DNA of 64,000 nt from Bog-756 sp963769765 (GCA_963769765.1 CAVYNA010000004.1:620001-684000), one strand, 5' to 3'. Counted from the stretch's first letter, positions 28,323-38,062 are shown. Notes: generated by a model from the sequence alone, not told the origin. Translations and numbers: made by a program.

Positions 28323-29837
28323 GTGAACATCGCCCTCCTGCTCGACCTCGTCGCGGACACCCTGGACGAGCGCGTCGCACTCTCGGACGAGCACGGCGAC
28401 CTGACCTACGCAGACGTGCGGAGGCTCGCCCGGACGGTCGCCGGCGAGCTCGACGCCACCGGGACGGGAACGCTCGCCTTCGCGGACGCCACCTCGTGCG
28501 CGGTGCCGGTCGCTCTGTTCGGGGCGGCCTGGGCGGGGATTCCGTACGCACCGCTCAACTTCCGGCTGCCACCCGAGTCGCTCCGCGAACAGCTCGACCG
28601 CCTCGACCGGCCTGTCCTGGTCGGGCTCGGCGAGCTGACCGGCCGGTTGGGTGGGACGGCCCGTCCGACCGACGAGTGGCTGCGGTCGATCGAGATCGAG
28701 GCGCCGAGCGACCTCGGCTACGTCCCCGAGCCCGAAGCGCCGGCGGTCGTCCTCTTCACCAGTGGCTCCTCCGGCACACCGAAGGCAGCGCTCTTGAGCC
28801 ACGACAACCTCCTCTCGTATGTCATGGAGACCGTCGAGTTCTCGGGAGCCGGTGAGGACGAGGCGCTCCTGCTCGCCGCTCCTCCCTTCCACATCGCAGG
28901 CGTCGCCGCGGTGCTGAGCTCCGTCTACTCCGGTCGCCGCATCGTCCCGCTCCCCGCGTTCACCGCCGAGGGCTGGCTCCGCCTCGCGCGCGACCAACGC
29001 GCGACCCACGCGTTCGTCGTCCCGACCATGCTCGCCCGCATCGTGGCAGCGCTCGAGACCGATCCCGAGCTCGCAGTCCCCTCGCTGCGGTCGATCTCCT
29101 ATGGCGGAGCGCGGATGGCCGCGCCGGTGCTCGAGCGCGCGCTCGAATGCTTCCCGGGCGTCGGGTTCGTCAACGCATACGGTCTGACCGAGACGTCGTC
29201 GACCATCGCGGTGCTCGGTCCCGACGAGCATCGCGCCGCGCTCGCGAGCGACGAGCCCGACATCCGCCGACGCCTCGGCTCGGTGGGCCGACCACTTCCC
29301 GGCGTCGAGGTCGCGATCGGCGACGACCCCGAGCGTCCGGAGCTGCCGGGGGTCGCGGGACCCATCTGCGTGCGCGGACCACAGGTCAGCGGTGCGTACC
29401 TCGACACCGAGTCGAGCCTCGAGGACGGCGGATGGCTCGTCACCGGCGACGTCGGGTTCGTCGACGCGGAGGGCTTCCTCTACGTCGAGGGTCGTCTCGA
29501 CGACGTGATCATCAAGGGCGGCGAGAACCTCTCGCCCTCGGAGATCGAAGACACCCTGCTCCGCCACGCCGCGGTCGAGGCAGCGGCGGTGGTCGGTGTG
29601 CCCGACCCCGAGTGGGGCGAGACGGTCGCCGCGGCGGTCGTGGTTCGCGTCTCGGCTGGACCCGACTCCGACCGGCTCGACGAGGAGCTCCGCGACTGGG
29701 TGCGCGAGCGGCTGGGCTCCTTCAAGGTGCCGACCCGTGTCGCGCTGGTCGACGAGCTCCCTGCGACGGCGACCGGCAAGGTGCTCCGGCGCGTGGTGCG
29801 CGAGCAGCTCGGAGTCGAGCCCGACGTCAACCCCTGA
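28323..29837 (+). CDS. Acyl-CoA synthetase (AMP-binding)
   Basis: A 504-residue adenylate-forming ligase: VVLFTSGSSGTPKAALLSH, AYGLTETSSTIAVLG, VTGDVGFVDAEGFLYVEG with GRLDDVIIKGGENL hinge, and the catalytic lysine in TATGKVLRRVV. Start GTG 28323. It lies 91 bp after the hydratase and may be co-transcribed. The 3' end overlaps the LLM oxidoreductase by 11 bp, tail to tail. Carboxylate preference is unknown. Confidence 0.9.
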   Translation: MNIALLLDLVADTLDERVALSDEHGDLTYADVRRLARTVAGELDATGTGTLAFADATSCAVPVALFGAAWAGIPYAPLNFRLPPESLREQLDRLDRPVLVGLGELTGRLGGTARPTDEWLRSIEIEAPSDLGYVPEPEAPAVVLFTSGSSGTPKAALLSHDNLLSYVMETVEFSGAGEDEALLLAAPPFHIAGVAAVLSSVYSGRRIVPLPAFTAEGWLRLARDQRATHAFVVPTMLARIVAALETDPELAVPSLRSISYGGARMAAPVLERALECFPGVGFVNAYGLTETSSTIAVLGPDEHRAALASDEPDIRRRLGSVGRPLPGVEVAIGDDPERPELPGVAGPICVRGPQVSGAYLDTESSLEDGGWLVTGDVGFVDAEGFLYVEGRLDDVIIKGGENLSPSEIEDTLLRHAAVEAAAVVGVPDPEWGETVAAAVVVRVSAGPDSDRLDEELRDWVRERLGSFKVPTRVALVDELPATATGKVLRRVVREQLGVEPDVNP

Positions 29838-30711
29838 ACGAAGCGATCACCTCTTCGCCGAAGGCTTCGAGCGTCGCGGGCGGCGCGAAGTCGGTGAACC
29901 AGACGTAGAAGCGCTCGACCCCGCGTCGGGTGAGGTCCTCGAACGCGGCGACGAGCTCCTCCCCTTCCCCGACCAGCATCGGGCTCCGCATGCCGCCGTA
30001 GCGTTTCACGGCGCTGGCCTCGACCTCGAGGAGCGACGCGCTTCGGGCCGCGAAGGCCACCAGGTGCTGGGTCGAGACACGGGCCGATCCCACTTCCGGG
30101 CGGAGCGCGTCGAGCCGGTCGAGTGCGGTGATCGGTAGGTTCCACCAGTCCGCGTGCTGCCGGACCAGCGCGAGGGTCTTCGGCCCCGAGCCCCCGAGCA
30201 GGATCGGGATCCGCCCCTGGGGCGTGGGCCGCTGGCCCGCCGAGTCCACGCTGAAGTGCGCGCCCGCAAAGGTGACGGGCTCACCGGACCAGAAGCCCTC
30301 GAGCAACGCGAGGCTCTCTGCGAGGCGGCCGACGCGTGCTGCAGGCTCGTCCAGTGACACGCCGAAGGCGCGGAGCTCCGCCGGCACCGAGCCCCAGCCG
30401 AGGCCGAGCTCGAACCGCCCACCCGAGGCGTGGTCGAGGGTGACTGCCTGGCGCGCCAACACGGCCGGATGGCGCATGGCGTCGCAGAGCACCAGGTGGC
30501 CGACCACGAGGCGCGTCGTGCGGGCGGCGATCCACGTCGCGAGGGTGAGCGCCTCGTACATCGGCGAGGTCTCCGCCAGCGGCGGCGCGAGGTGGTCCAT
30601 GAAGGCGATGCCGGTGAATCCGCTCCGCTCGGCGACGACGGCACGTTCGGTGATGGCGTCGATCTCCATGCGGAGCTGCGGGAGGTAGAGGAAGAATTCC
30701 GGCGTGCCCAT
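29827..30711 (-). CDS. LLM-class F420/FMN-dependent oxidoreductase
   Basis: A 294-residue luciferase-like monooxygenase-fold protein (PF00296). FTGIAFMDHLAPP near residue 32, LVVGHLVLCDAMRHPAVLARQ near residue 88 and FELGLGWGSVPAEL are typical of the actinobacterial F420-dependent branch. Such enzymes reduce or oxidise keto or alcohol groups using F420, or act as flavin monooxygenases; sequence alone does not decide. It is the last gene of a minus-strand run (dehydrogenase 33534, ligase 32445, this gene) with only 12 bp to the ligase. Confidence 0.87.
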   Translation of the reverse strand: MGTPEFFLYLPQLRMEIDAITERAVVAERSGFTGIAFMDHLAPPLAETSPMYEALTLATWIAARTTRLVVGHLVLCDAMRHPAVLARQAVTLDHASGGRFELGLGWGSVPAELRAFGVSLDEPAARVGRLAESLALLEGFWSGEPVTFAGAHFSVDSAGQRPTPQGRIPILLGGSGPKTLALVRQHADWWNLPITALDRLDALRPEVGSARVSTQHLVAFAARSASLLEVEASAVKRYGGMRSPMLVGEGEELVAAFEDLTRRGVERFYVWFTDFAPPATLEAFGEEVIASFRG

Positions 30712-30723
30712 GTCGGTTGTCCC

Positions 30724-32445
30724 TCAGAGGTCCCAGAACCGCTCACGACCGGCCCGGGCGAGTTCGCCGTGGAGCTCCTCGGCCTCGGCGACGCCGAACG
30801 ACCGGTACGCGGGTTCGTTGCGGCCGCGGGTCCAGAGCCGGTCGTCGCCGACCAGGTCCGGTCGGTACTTCTCGTGGACGAGCGTGCGGGTGAGGACCTT
30901 GTTCGTCGGCGACGTGGGGAGCGCGGCTGAGACCCGGAGGTAGGTCGGTCGCCACTTCGGGCTCAGATCGGCCTGCGCGTCGATCCAACCCGCGAAGCCG
31001 ACCGGATCGAACGTCGCACCGGGACGGAGCACCAGCGCCACCATCACCCGGTCGCCGGCTTCCGGATCGGGAACCCCGTAGGCGGCGCTGACCATGACGT
31101 CGGGATGCCTTGCGACGATGGTCTCGATCGGGCCGGCCGGGAAGTTCTCGCCGTCGACCCGGATCCAGTCGGCCGTCCGTCCCGCGAAGTAGAGGTAGCC
31201 CTCCGCGTCGAGGTATCCCAGATCGCCGCTCCAGTACCACCCGTTGCGCGTCGCGCGCCGGTTGGCCTCGTCGTTGTTGTAATAGCCCTCGAACACCCCG
31301 ATTCCCGAGGTGTTCACGATCTCGCCGACGCACTCCAGCGGATCGACGAGCGCGCCGGCCGCGTCGAATGTCGCCCGGGCCATCTCCGTGCCGTCCTCGT
31401 CGAGGATCTTGAGATCGGGGCCGGCACGGCCGACCGACCCGGGTGGCGCGTCGTCGATGCGGGTGACCGCGAGCCCGCCCTCGGTCGCTCCGAAGCCGTC
31501 GATCACCTCGGCGCCGAAGCGCGCGGCGAACGCGTCGACGACCTGCGGGGCGCCCTCGTTGCCATACGCGACGCGCAGCGTGTTGTCGGCGTCGTCGGGC
31601 CGTTCGGGCTGGGCGAGGATGTATGCGAGGGGCTTGCCGGTGTAGTTGAAGTACGTTGCTCCATACCGGCGGATGTCCGCGAGCCAACCAGACGCGGTGA
31701 ACTTGCGCGCGAGACCGACCGACGCGCCCACCACCAAGGAGGGCGCCCACCCGACCATCACCGCGTTCGAGTGGAAGAGCGGCATGGACACGTACCCAAC
31801 GTCCTCGGGCCCGAGGTGCATCATCTGGGCCATGCGGTTGCCCGTCACGAGGAGCCGGCGCTGCGAGCAGATCACCGCCTTCGGCGCCGCCGCGGTCCCA
31901 CTGGTGAAGATGAGCGCCCACGGCTCCTCGAGCGCCGCCTCCGCGTGCGGGTCGGTGGACCCGACACCGGCAAGCGCCGTCTCGAGGGTGGAGCCGACGA
32001 CCAGCACGTCACCGCCCTCGCCGAGCGCGCCGAGAACGGGGGCGACCAGGTCTTCGTGGCGCGGCTCGTAGACCACGAGGTCGCAGTGGGTGTGCGTCAC
32101 GTCGTGGAGGAGGTGCTCGCCGCGGCGTGTGTGGTTGACCCCGACGACGGTCGCACCGCTGAGGGCCGCCCCGCCGAAGGCGAAGAGGTACTCGGGGATG
32201 TTGTCGAGCACCACCGCCACGTGAAGTGCGCGGTCCGCCCGGCGGGACCGGGCGAACAGGTTGGCCCACCGGCACGAGACCTCGTAGTACTCGCGGTGAG
32301 TGATCACTCGGTCGTCGAACTGGATCGCCGGTCGTTCCGCGAGTCGCTCGTCGGTGGCGTTCCGACGCAGGAGCGCCGCTGCGCTCTCCGCTGGGAGAGC
32401 GGCCTCGCCGAGGCCCGGCGCCGAACCGGCGGTGGTCGACGGCAT
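30724..32445 (-). CDS. Long-chain/steroid-type acyl-CoA synthetase (FadD17-like)
   Basis: A 573-residue ligase: ALIFTSGTAAAPKAVICSQ (P-loop, with AAA replacing the usual TGR), GFGATEGGLAVT, YWSGDLGYLDAEGYLYFAG with DWIRVDGENF hinge and the lysine in SPTNKVLTRTL. The NHTRRGEHLLHDV segment and the YWSGD/DWIRVDGENF pattern are shared with the paralog at 42097 and with mycobacterial FadD17-like enzymes of steroid or long-chain acid activation. It sits immediately downstream of the acyl-CoA dehydrogenase at 32456, consistent with activation followed by dehydrogenation. Confidence 0.88.
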   Translation of the reverse strand: MPSTTAGSAPGLGEAALPAESAAALLRRNATDERLAERPAIQFDDRVITHREYYEVSCRWANLFARSRRADRALHVAVVLDNIPEYLFAFGGAALSGATVVGVNHTRRGEHLLHDVTHTHCDLVVYEPRHEDLVAPVLGALGEGGDVLVVGSTLETALAGVGSTDPHAEAALEEPWALIFTSGTAAAPKAVICSQRRLLVTGNRMAQMMHLGPEDVGYVSMPLFHSNAVMVGWAPSLVVGASVGLARKFTASGWLADIRRYGATYFNYTGKPLAYILAQPERPDDADNTLRVAYGNEGAPQVVDAFAARFGAEVIDGFGATEGGLAVTRIDDAPPGSVGRAGPDLKILDEDGTEMARATFDAAGALVDPLECVGEIVNTSGIGVFEGYYNNDEANRRATRNGWYWSGDLGYLDAEGYLYFAGRTADWIRVDGENFPAGPIETIVARHPDVMVSAAYGVPDPEAGDRVMVALVLRPGATFDPVGFAGWIDAQADLSPKWRPTYLRVSAALPTSPTNKVLTRTLVHEKYRPDLVGDDRLWTRGRNEPAYRSFGVAEAEELHGELARAGRERFWDL

Positions 32446-32455
32446 CAGCGGCTCC

Positions 32456-33534
32456 TCACATCACTCCTGCGCCCGAGGCGACGAGGCGCCGGAGCTCGGT
32501 CGCGAGCCTCGCGGGTGGTACGAGGCATCGCCGAACACGAGCTGGGAGTACTGGGCCCGCTTGATGAAGAGGTGGAGGTCGTGCTCCCAGGTGAAGCCGA
32601 TCCCACCGTGCACCTGCAAGCCGGACGCCATGACCCGCTTCGACGCGTCCGCGCACCAGACCTTAGCGGTCGAGGCCGCGAGCAGGCGGTCGGGCGCATC
32701 CTCGGAGAGTGCCCACGCTGCGTACCAGGACGCCGAGCGCATCCCCTCGACGTCCACGAGCATGTCCGCACACCGGTGCTTCACCGCCTGGAAACTGCCG
32801 ATCGGCTGGCCGAACTGGATGCGGTCCTTCGCGTACTGGGTGGCGAGCTCGAGGACGCGGCCCGCGCCGCCGAGGAGCTCGGCCGACGACGCGACTGTCC
32901 CGATGGCTGCGAGCCGCTCCGCCGCTCTTGTGTCCCCGATCGGCGCGGCCCACGTGGCGTCGAGGTCCAGCCACGACAGCGACCGGGTCAGGTCCATCGC
33001 GGGCTCGGGATCCGGTCTGCTGATCGTCTCGAGCTCGACCAGATAGGCGCCCGCGGGGAGGAGCACGACGATGGCGTCCGCCACCGACGCGGCCTCGACC
33101 GGGCCGAGCCTGCCCGTGAGACGGACGTGGTCGCCCTCGGGAACGACGGTGACCTCACGAGCGTCCGGTGTCCACGCCACCGATCCGATCGACGACCCGC
33201 CGACCAGACGGTCGAACAGCTCACGGTGTGCCGGTCGCCCCGACAGCGCGTCGATCGCCACCAGGGTCGGCGCGAACGGGACGGGTGCCACGTGCCGCCC
33301 GGCCTCCTCGAGGAGGACGATCGCCTCGACCCATCCGAGGCCGAGCCCGCCGAGCTCCTCTGGGACTGCGACCGCGCACCATCCCTGGTCGATCATCGCG
33401 GCCCACAGGGACTTGTCGTAGCGATCACCGTTGGCGAGGTGTGCGCGCACCCGCTCCGAGCTCGCGAAGCGGTCGAGCAGCTCACGCGCACCGTCTTGGA
33501 GCGCGCGCTGGTCCGCCGAGAGGTCGAAATCCAT
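32456..33534 (-). CDS. Acyl-CoA dehydrogenase, steroid-type small subunit, C-terminal frameshift
   Basis: About 359 residues after repair. RIQFGQPIGSFQAVKHRCADM and VHGGIGFTWEHDLHLFIKRA match the FadE27/FadE29-type partner of heteromeric dehydrogenases, as does the N half of the protein at 13665. Near 32513-32515 one C is missing on the coding strand; restoring it gives FGDASYHPARLATELRRLV and a stop at 32456. Start ATG 33534 has no ribosome binding site but TACTAT ends six bases upstream (leaderless). The dehydrogenase at 33578, divergent from it, has the complementary features, so the two probably form an alpha2beta2 enzyme. Confidence 0.85.
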
Positions 33535-33546
33535 CGCCCGATAGTA
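33535..33546 (-). promoter_or_regulatory. Leaderless -10 element for the dehydrogenase at 33534
   Basis: TACTAT on the minus strand (+ strand 33541-33546) is followed by exactly six bases and then the ATG. The 43-bp gap to the divergent dehydrogenase must hold the promoters for both subunit genes. Confidence 0.45.
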
Positions 33547-33577
33547 TTGCGCGGATGTCTCCGAGCGAGTGGGGCCC

Positions 33578-34819
33578 GTGGACCTGACCGCGAGCCCATC
33601 TGAACGTCAGCTCCGCTCGGAGGTGCGCGCGTGGTTGCAGGAGCATCTGCCGTGGGAGTACGGCAAGGGACTTCCCCCGCGCTTCGACGAGCTGGCCGAC
33701 GAGGTCGCGTTCGGGCGCAGGTGGCAGTCCTCACTCGCCGCCGACCGGTGGGTCGGGATCACCTGGCCGGAGGCCTACGGCGGACGGGGAAGCGGCCCGG
33801 CCGAGCACTTCATCGTGCAAGAGGAGCTCGCACGCGCCCGCGCCCCTGAGATGGTCGGGCGCATCGGCATCAACCTCGCAGGCCCGACGTTGCTCGCGCA
33901 CGGCACCGACGGGCAACGGTCGCGCTGGCTGCCGCGCATCCTCACCGCGGAAGACCTCTGGTGCCAGCTCTTCAGTGAGCCCGGGGCCGGCAGCGACCTC
34001 GCGGGGCTCACCACCCGCGCGACACGCGTCGACGGGGGCTGGGTGGTCAACGGGCAGAAGGTGTGGACCTCGTACGCGCAGTTCGCCGATTGGGCGGTCT
34101 GCCTCGCCCGTTCGGACCCCGACGCACCGAAGCACCGCGGCATCTCCTACCTCGTCGTCGACATGCATGCCCCCGGCGTCGAGGTGCGACCGCTGGTCCA
34201 GATGACCGGCGAGGCCGAGTTCAACGAGGTCTTCCTCACCGACGTGTTCGTCCCCGACGACCAACTCGTCGGTCCCGAGCACGACGGCTGGACGGTCGCC
34301 AATTCGACCCTCTCCCACGAACGCGGCACCAATCCCCGCCAGCTGGTGATCCACACCCAGCTCCTCGAGGAGCTGCTCACCATGGCGGTCGACAACGGGA
34401 GCATCGACGACGTCCGGCTCGCCCAGCGTCTCGCGCAGGCCTACGTCGAGGTCCGCCTCTTCCAGCTCCACAACCTCCGTGGCGTGAGCAGGCTCTCGAA
34501 GGGCCTCGACCCCGGACCGGAGGGCAGCGCGCTCAAGCTGTACTGGAGCGAGATGAGCAAACGCCTCCACGACACCGCGATGACGGTCGTCGGCGACGCC
34601 GCGCCGCTGTGGAAGGGCGCCGACGCGAATCCCGGAGACGGGAGTTGGCAGCGCTCGTGGCTCTATTATCAGGCGTCGTCGGTGTGGGCAGGCACCAACG
34701 AGATCCAGCGCACCATCGTGGGTGAACGGGTGCTCGGCCTTCCGCGGCCGCCGCGTCCCGACCTGGCAGGGCCCGATGGTGCGAGCCGGTCCACGAGGAA
34801 GGTGTCGTCCCATGGCTGA
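33578..34819 (+). CDS. Acyl-CoA dehydrogenase, steroid-type large subunit
   Basis: A 413-residue dehydrogenase: GITWPEAYGGRGSGPAEHF, LFSEPGAGSDLAGLTTRA, VNGQKVWTSYAQFADW, EFNEVFLTDVFVPD, and the end VWAGTNEIQRTIVGERVLG. It matches the C half of the double enzyme at 13665 and mycobacterial FadE26/FadE28-type subunits. The AGT triplet at the end lacks the glutamate seen in short-chain enzymes, consistent with a heteromeric type. GTG 33578 is chosen; GTG 33569 is possible. Its stop overlaps the hydratase start by 8 bp, so it heads a dehydrogenase-hydratase-CoA-transferase operon. Confidence 0.88.
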   Translation: MDLTASPSERQLRSEVRAWLQEHLPWEYGKGLPPRFDELADEVAFGRRWQSSLAADRWVGITWPEAYGGRGSGPAEHFIVQEELARARAPEMVGRIGINLAGPTLLAHGTDGQRSRWLPRILTAEDLWCQLFSEPGAGSDLAGLTTRATRVDGGWVVNGQKVWTSYAQFADWAVCLARSDPDAPKHRGISYLVVDMHAPGVEVRPLVQMTGEAEFNEVFLTDVFVPDDQLVGPEHDGWTVANSTLSHERGTNPRQLVIHTQLLEELLTMAVDNGSIDDVRLAQRLAQAYVEVRLFQLHNLRGVSRLSKGLDPGPEGSALKLYWSEMSKRLHDTAMTVVGDAAPLWKGADANPGDGSWQRSWLYYQASSVWAGTNEIQRTIVGERVLGLPRPPRPDLAGPDGASRSTRKVSSHG

Positions 34820-35637
34820 GCCCGTCGTCCTCTACGAGGTGCGAGAGCACGTCGCCACCATCACGATGAACCGGCCCGACTTGGCCAACGCGGAGGACAC
34901 CGCGCTCATCGACGGCATCGACGAGCTCTTCGACCGCGCCGACGCGGACGACGAAGTCCGGGTGGTCGTGCTCGCCGGGGCGGGGAAGCATTTCTCGTCC
35001 GGGCACGACCTCAAAGAGCTGGTCGGCGACACCGAGCCGAACGCCTGGCGGCGACTGCGCGAGACGCCGGAGGGGAAGTTCCGCCACGAACAGGTCATGT
35101 ACTTCGACCGCTGCACCCGCATCTACTCGTTCCGCAAGCCGACCATTGCGGCCGTGCAGGGAGCCTGTGTCGCGGCCGGGCTCATGCTTGCGTGCATGTG
35201 CGATCTGATCGTGGCCTCCGACGACGCGACCTTCCAGAACCCGGTGCTGCGCATGACCGGTGCCGCCGTGGAGCTGCTCGTCGAGCCCTGGGAGCTCGGG
35301 ATCCGCAAGGCCAAGGAGTTCCTCTGGACGGGAGAGACCATCGACGCCCAGGAGGCCTGGCGGCTCGGGCTCGTCAACCGGGTCGTGCCCCGTGCTGAGC
35401 TCGAGGCCCGTGTCGCCGAGCTCGCGGACCGTGTCGCGCTCGGTTCCCCCGGCGACCGCACAGGTCGTGAAGGACTCGCTCAACCACACCGCGACCCTCA
35501 TGGGCAAGGACGCTTCGTGGAAGTACCACTTCATGGCCCATCACTGGATGCACAACACCGCAACGGCCGCCGCAGCGCTGGCAGCGCGCCAAGAGAAGCA
35601 GTCGATGGCCGAGGTCTTCGCCGAGCACCGTGACTGA
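34812..35637 (+). CDS. Enoyl-CoA hydratase/isomerase, one frameshift
   Basis: About 274 residues after repair. VATITMNRPDLANAEDT and HFSSGHDLKELVG give the crotonase signature, and GACVAAGLMLACMCDLIVAS the second oxyanion segment. A +1 insertion near 35442 (CGGTTCCCCC) splits ELADRVAL from VPPATAQVVKDSLNHTATL; the latter C-terminal block and AEVFAEHRD complete the family pattern. It overlaps the upstream dehydrogenase and the downstream CoA-transferase by 8 bp each, a tight translationally coupled unit. Probably hydrates the enoyl-CoA made by the 32456/33578 pair. Confidence 0.83.
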
Positions 35638-36866
35638 ACCGCCCGCGGACGGTGGGTCCCGCCCACCGCTCGAGGGCATCCGGGTGATCGACGTCGGCAC
35701 CCGGATCAGCGCCCCGTTCTGCGCCGGGTTGCTCGGCGAGCTCGGGGCGGAGGTGATCAAGCTCGAGGACCCGATCGGCGGCGACTTCATGCGCACGATC
35801 GGACCGTTCGTGCCGACCGACGACGACGGTCCCGGATACTCGATGTGGTGGGCGGTCGAAGGACGCGGCCGATTGGGCGCGACCCTCAACCTGCGTGATC
35901 CGAAGGGTCAAGAGCTCTTCCGGCGGCTCGTGTCCCACGCGGACGTGGTCTGCGAGAACTTCCGGCCGGGTGCGATGGAACGGTGGGGCATCGGACCTGC
36001 CGACTGCGACCCCCGCCTCGTCTGGGCGCGTATCAGCGTCTTCGGCCAGGACGGCCCCAATGCGGGCCGCACCGGGCTCGACCGGCTCGGCATCGCGTAC
36101 GGGGGACTGCTCCATCTCACCGGCTACCCCGACCGCCCGCCGGTCCGTCCCGGGGTGAACATCTCCGACTACCTGACTGGGACATTCGCCGCGGCCGCGG
36201 TGGCCACCGCGCTCTACCGCCGCGACGGCCCCGACGGCACGGGACGAGGTGGCGTGGTCGACGCGCCACTGACCGGCTCGATCCTCCGCGTCCTCGAGTG
36301 GACCGTCGCCGGCCAGGACAGGCTCGGGATCACCCGCGAGCGCGAGGGAAACCGGATGGCGACGTCCGCTCCGCTCGATAACTACCCCACCAAGGACGGC
36401 ACCTTTGTCTGCGTGGTGGCCGGCTCGAACGTCAACTTTCGGCGCCTGTGCGCGGCCATGGGACGGCCCGAGCTCGCCGACGATCCGGCCTGGTCCACGC
36501 TCGACCGACGGGCCGCGCGCTCCGACGAGATCAACGACCTGGTCGCGGCCTGGACGTCGTCGCTGACCGCCGCAGAGGTCGAGGCTGCGTGCATCGCGCA
36601 CGAAGTCCCGGTCGGCACCGCCTACAGCGCGGTCGACATCCTCGAGGACGCGCGACTACGCGGCCCGCGGGGACCTGGTGACCGTGGACGATCCGGTCGC
36701 TGGACCTCACCGCCAGCAGGCGCCCTTTCCCCGCCTCGACGGGCGACGCCCGACGCCGCCGCGCCCGGCGCCACGGCTCGGCGAGCACAACGAGGAGGTC
36801 TGGGGTGGGCTCCTCGGCCTGTCGGCCGAAGAGCTCGCCACGCTGCGCGACGACGGGGTGCTCTGA
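35630..36866 (+). CDS. CaiB/BaiF family III CoA-transferase, one frameshift
   Basis: About 411 residues after repair. IRVIDVGTRISAPFCAGLL with AEVIKLEDP opens the Rossmann domain, RLGATLNLRDPKGQELF follows, the catalytic-region aspartate is in GVNISDYLTGTFAAAA, and SAEELATLRDDGVL is the standard end. A +1 shift near 36652 separates SAVDILEDAR from YAARGDLVTVDDPV. If left unrepaired the frame runs on to 37117 through the TACATC array, which is not meaningful coding. Start GTG 35630 lies inside the hydratase end. Confidence 0.83.
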
Positions 36867-37258
36867 GCGGCGGAGCTCGGCCGTGGGTCCGACCGCGGCG
36901 TCCGCAGCGACGGCGGCCCCACTCGGCGTGCATCCAAGCTGCCAGGGCAGCGCCACTGGCCTTCGTCGAGCACCAGCTCCTGCAGTGTCATTGGCCGACA
37001 TACATCACTATACATCACTATACATCGACTATACATCGGCATACATCGCTGTACATCGGCATACATCGGTTCGTTTCCACCTTCACCGGAGGGAACCGAC
37101 AAACCGACAACCAGTGACACGACGATCGCTCTCTTGGCCGACCTGCGTCGGCGAGGGAGTGCGACCTGGTCTCTTCGCAGGCAACGCATCGCCCCGACGC
37201 ACGGGACGCCGACCGGAGGGGACCCCGTTCGGGCCCCTGCGGACCGGCCGGCAGGGGC
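36867..37258. other. 392-bp convergent gap without a recognisable gene
   Basis: This is the only stretch over 300 bp without a gene. It lies between two 3' ends (CoA-transferase from the left, hydratase from the right). The left 130 bp is GC-rich with nothing recognisable, the middle 70 bp is a strikingly AT-richer TACATC array, and the right 180 bp shows only short ACCGACAA repeats near 37096-37110. Reading frames crossing it have no family features on either strand. Confidence 0.6.
36999..37068. repeat. Seven-copy phased TACATC array
   Basis: TACATC begins at 37001, 37011, 37021, 37032, 37042, 37052 and 37062, i.e. steps of 10, 10, 11, 10, 10 and 10 bases, close to one helical turn. The in-between tetramers vary (ACTA, ACTA, GACTA, GGCA, GCTG, GGCA). 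The block is much richer in A and T than anything nearby. Every copy faces the same side of the helix, as in iteron or multi-site operator arrays. No spacer-repeat logic of CRISPR is present. Confidence 0.9.
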
Positions 37259-38062
37259 TCAGCCCCCAGGAGCCGCGAAGTTGGGCGCCCGGCGCTCCTT
37301 GAAGGCCGCCATGCCCTCGGCCATCTCGGGGGAGACCGTGGCCAGCGCCTGGGATGCCGCCTCGCGCTCGAGGGCGAGCGGCAGCGCCGTCTCGAACGTG
37401 GTGTTGAGGAGCCGCTTCGAGAGACCGAGCGACCGGGTGGGGCCCGCGGCCAGGCGGACCGCGAGCGCGTCGGCCTCGGTCGCCAGCTCGTCAGATGAGC
37501 CGTAGGCCCGGTAGGCGAGGCCTGCCGCGACCGCTTCGGCCCCGACCACCTCCTCGCCGAGGAGCACCATCGCCTTGGCCCGCGGCAGGCCGACCAACCG
37601 CGGCAGGAGGTAGGCGCCTCCGGCGTCGACGACGAGTCCCCATTTGGCGAACGACCAGATGAACCGGGTGCCGTCGTGGACGAGGACGAAGTCGCAGGCG
37701 AGCGCGAGGTGCGCCCCGGGACCGACCGCGGTGCCGTTGACCGCGGCGACCGTCGGCTTGTCCAGCTCCCAGAGCTCGCTGATGAACGCCTGGACGCCCT
37801 TGCGTAGCGCCTCGCTCGTCGAGCGCACGTCGAATCCCGCCGAGCCGGCCTGGGCGACGGTCGACGCGCGGAGGTCCATCCCCGCGCAGAACGAGTCGCC
37901 GGTGCCGGTTACGAGCAGGCTCCGGACCGCGTCGTCGGCGCGGGCGGCCCGGATCGCCTCGACCAGCTGGTCGCGCATCTCCACACTGAGCGCGTTCTTC
38001 GCCTCGGGGCGATCGAGCGTGATGCGCGCGACGTGGTCGTCGCCGACGTCGTATCGGATCAC
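37259..38062 (-). CDS. Enoyl-CoA hydratase/isomerase
   Basis: A 267-residue crotonase-superfamily protein, intact: VARITLDRPEAKNALSVEM, FCAGMDLRASTVA, NGTAVGPGAHLALACDFVLV and WGLVVDAGGAYLLPRLVG. The aspartate in VVDAGG sits where the hydratase/isomerase active-site acid lies. The end KERRAPNFAAPGG resembles actinobacterial EchA proteins. Start GTG 38062 has no ribosome binding site; TAGCAT ends six bases upstream, so a leaderless transcript is likely. It is divergent from the fused CoA-transferase gene. Confidence 0.9.
   Translation of the reverse strand: MIRYDVGDDHVARITLDRPEAKNALSVEMRDQLVEAIRAARADDAVRSLLVTGTGDSFCAGMDLRASTVAQAGSAGFDVRSTSEALRKGVQAFISELWELDKPTVAAVNGTAVGPGAHLALACDFVLVHDGTRFIWSFAKWGLVVDAGGAYLLPRLVGLPRAKAMVLLGEEVVGAEAVAAGLAYRAYGSSDELATEADALAVRLAAGPTRSLGLSKRLLNTTFETALPLALEREAASQALATVSPEMAEGMAAFKERRAPNFAAPGG

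Noticed and set aside
36999..37068. CRISPR array
   Set aside because: Units are 10-11 bp with no 25-40 bp repeats or spacers and no cas genes.
35630..37117. CoA-transferase frame extended through the TACATC array to 37117
   Set aside because: The family C-terminus (SAEELATLRDDGVL) is in the shifted frame ending at 36866; the extension is an artefact of the frameshift.
36991..37142. TTGGCCGAC direct repeat flanking the TACATC segment, as a target-site duplication
   Set aside because: One 9-bp direct repeat is expected by chance in a GC-rich gap of this size, and there are no terminal inverted repeats.
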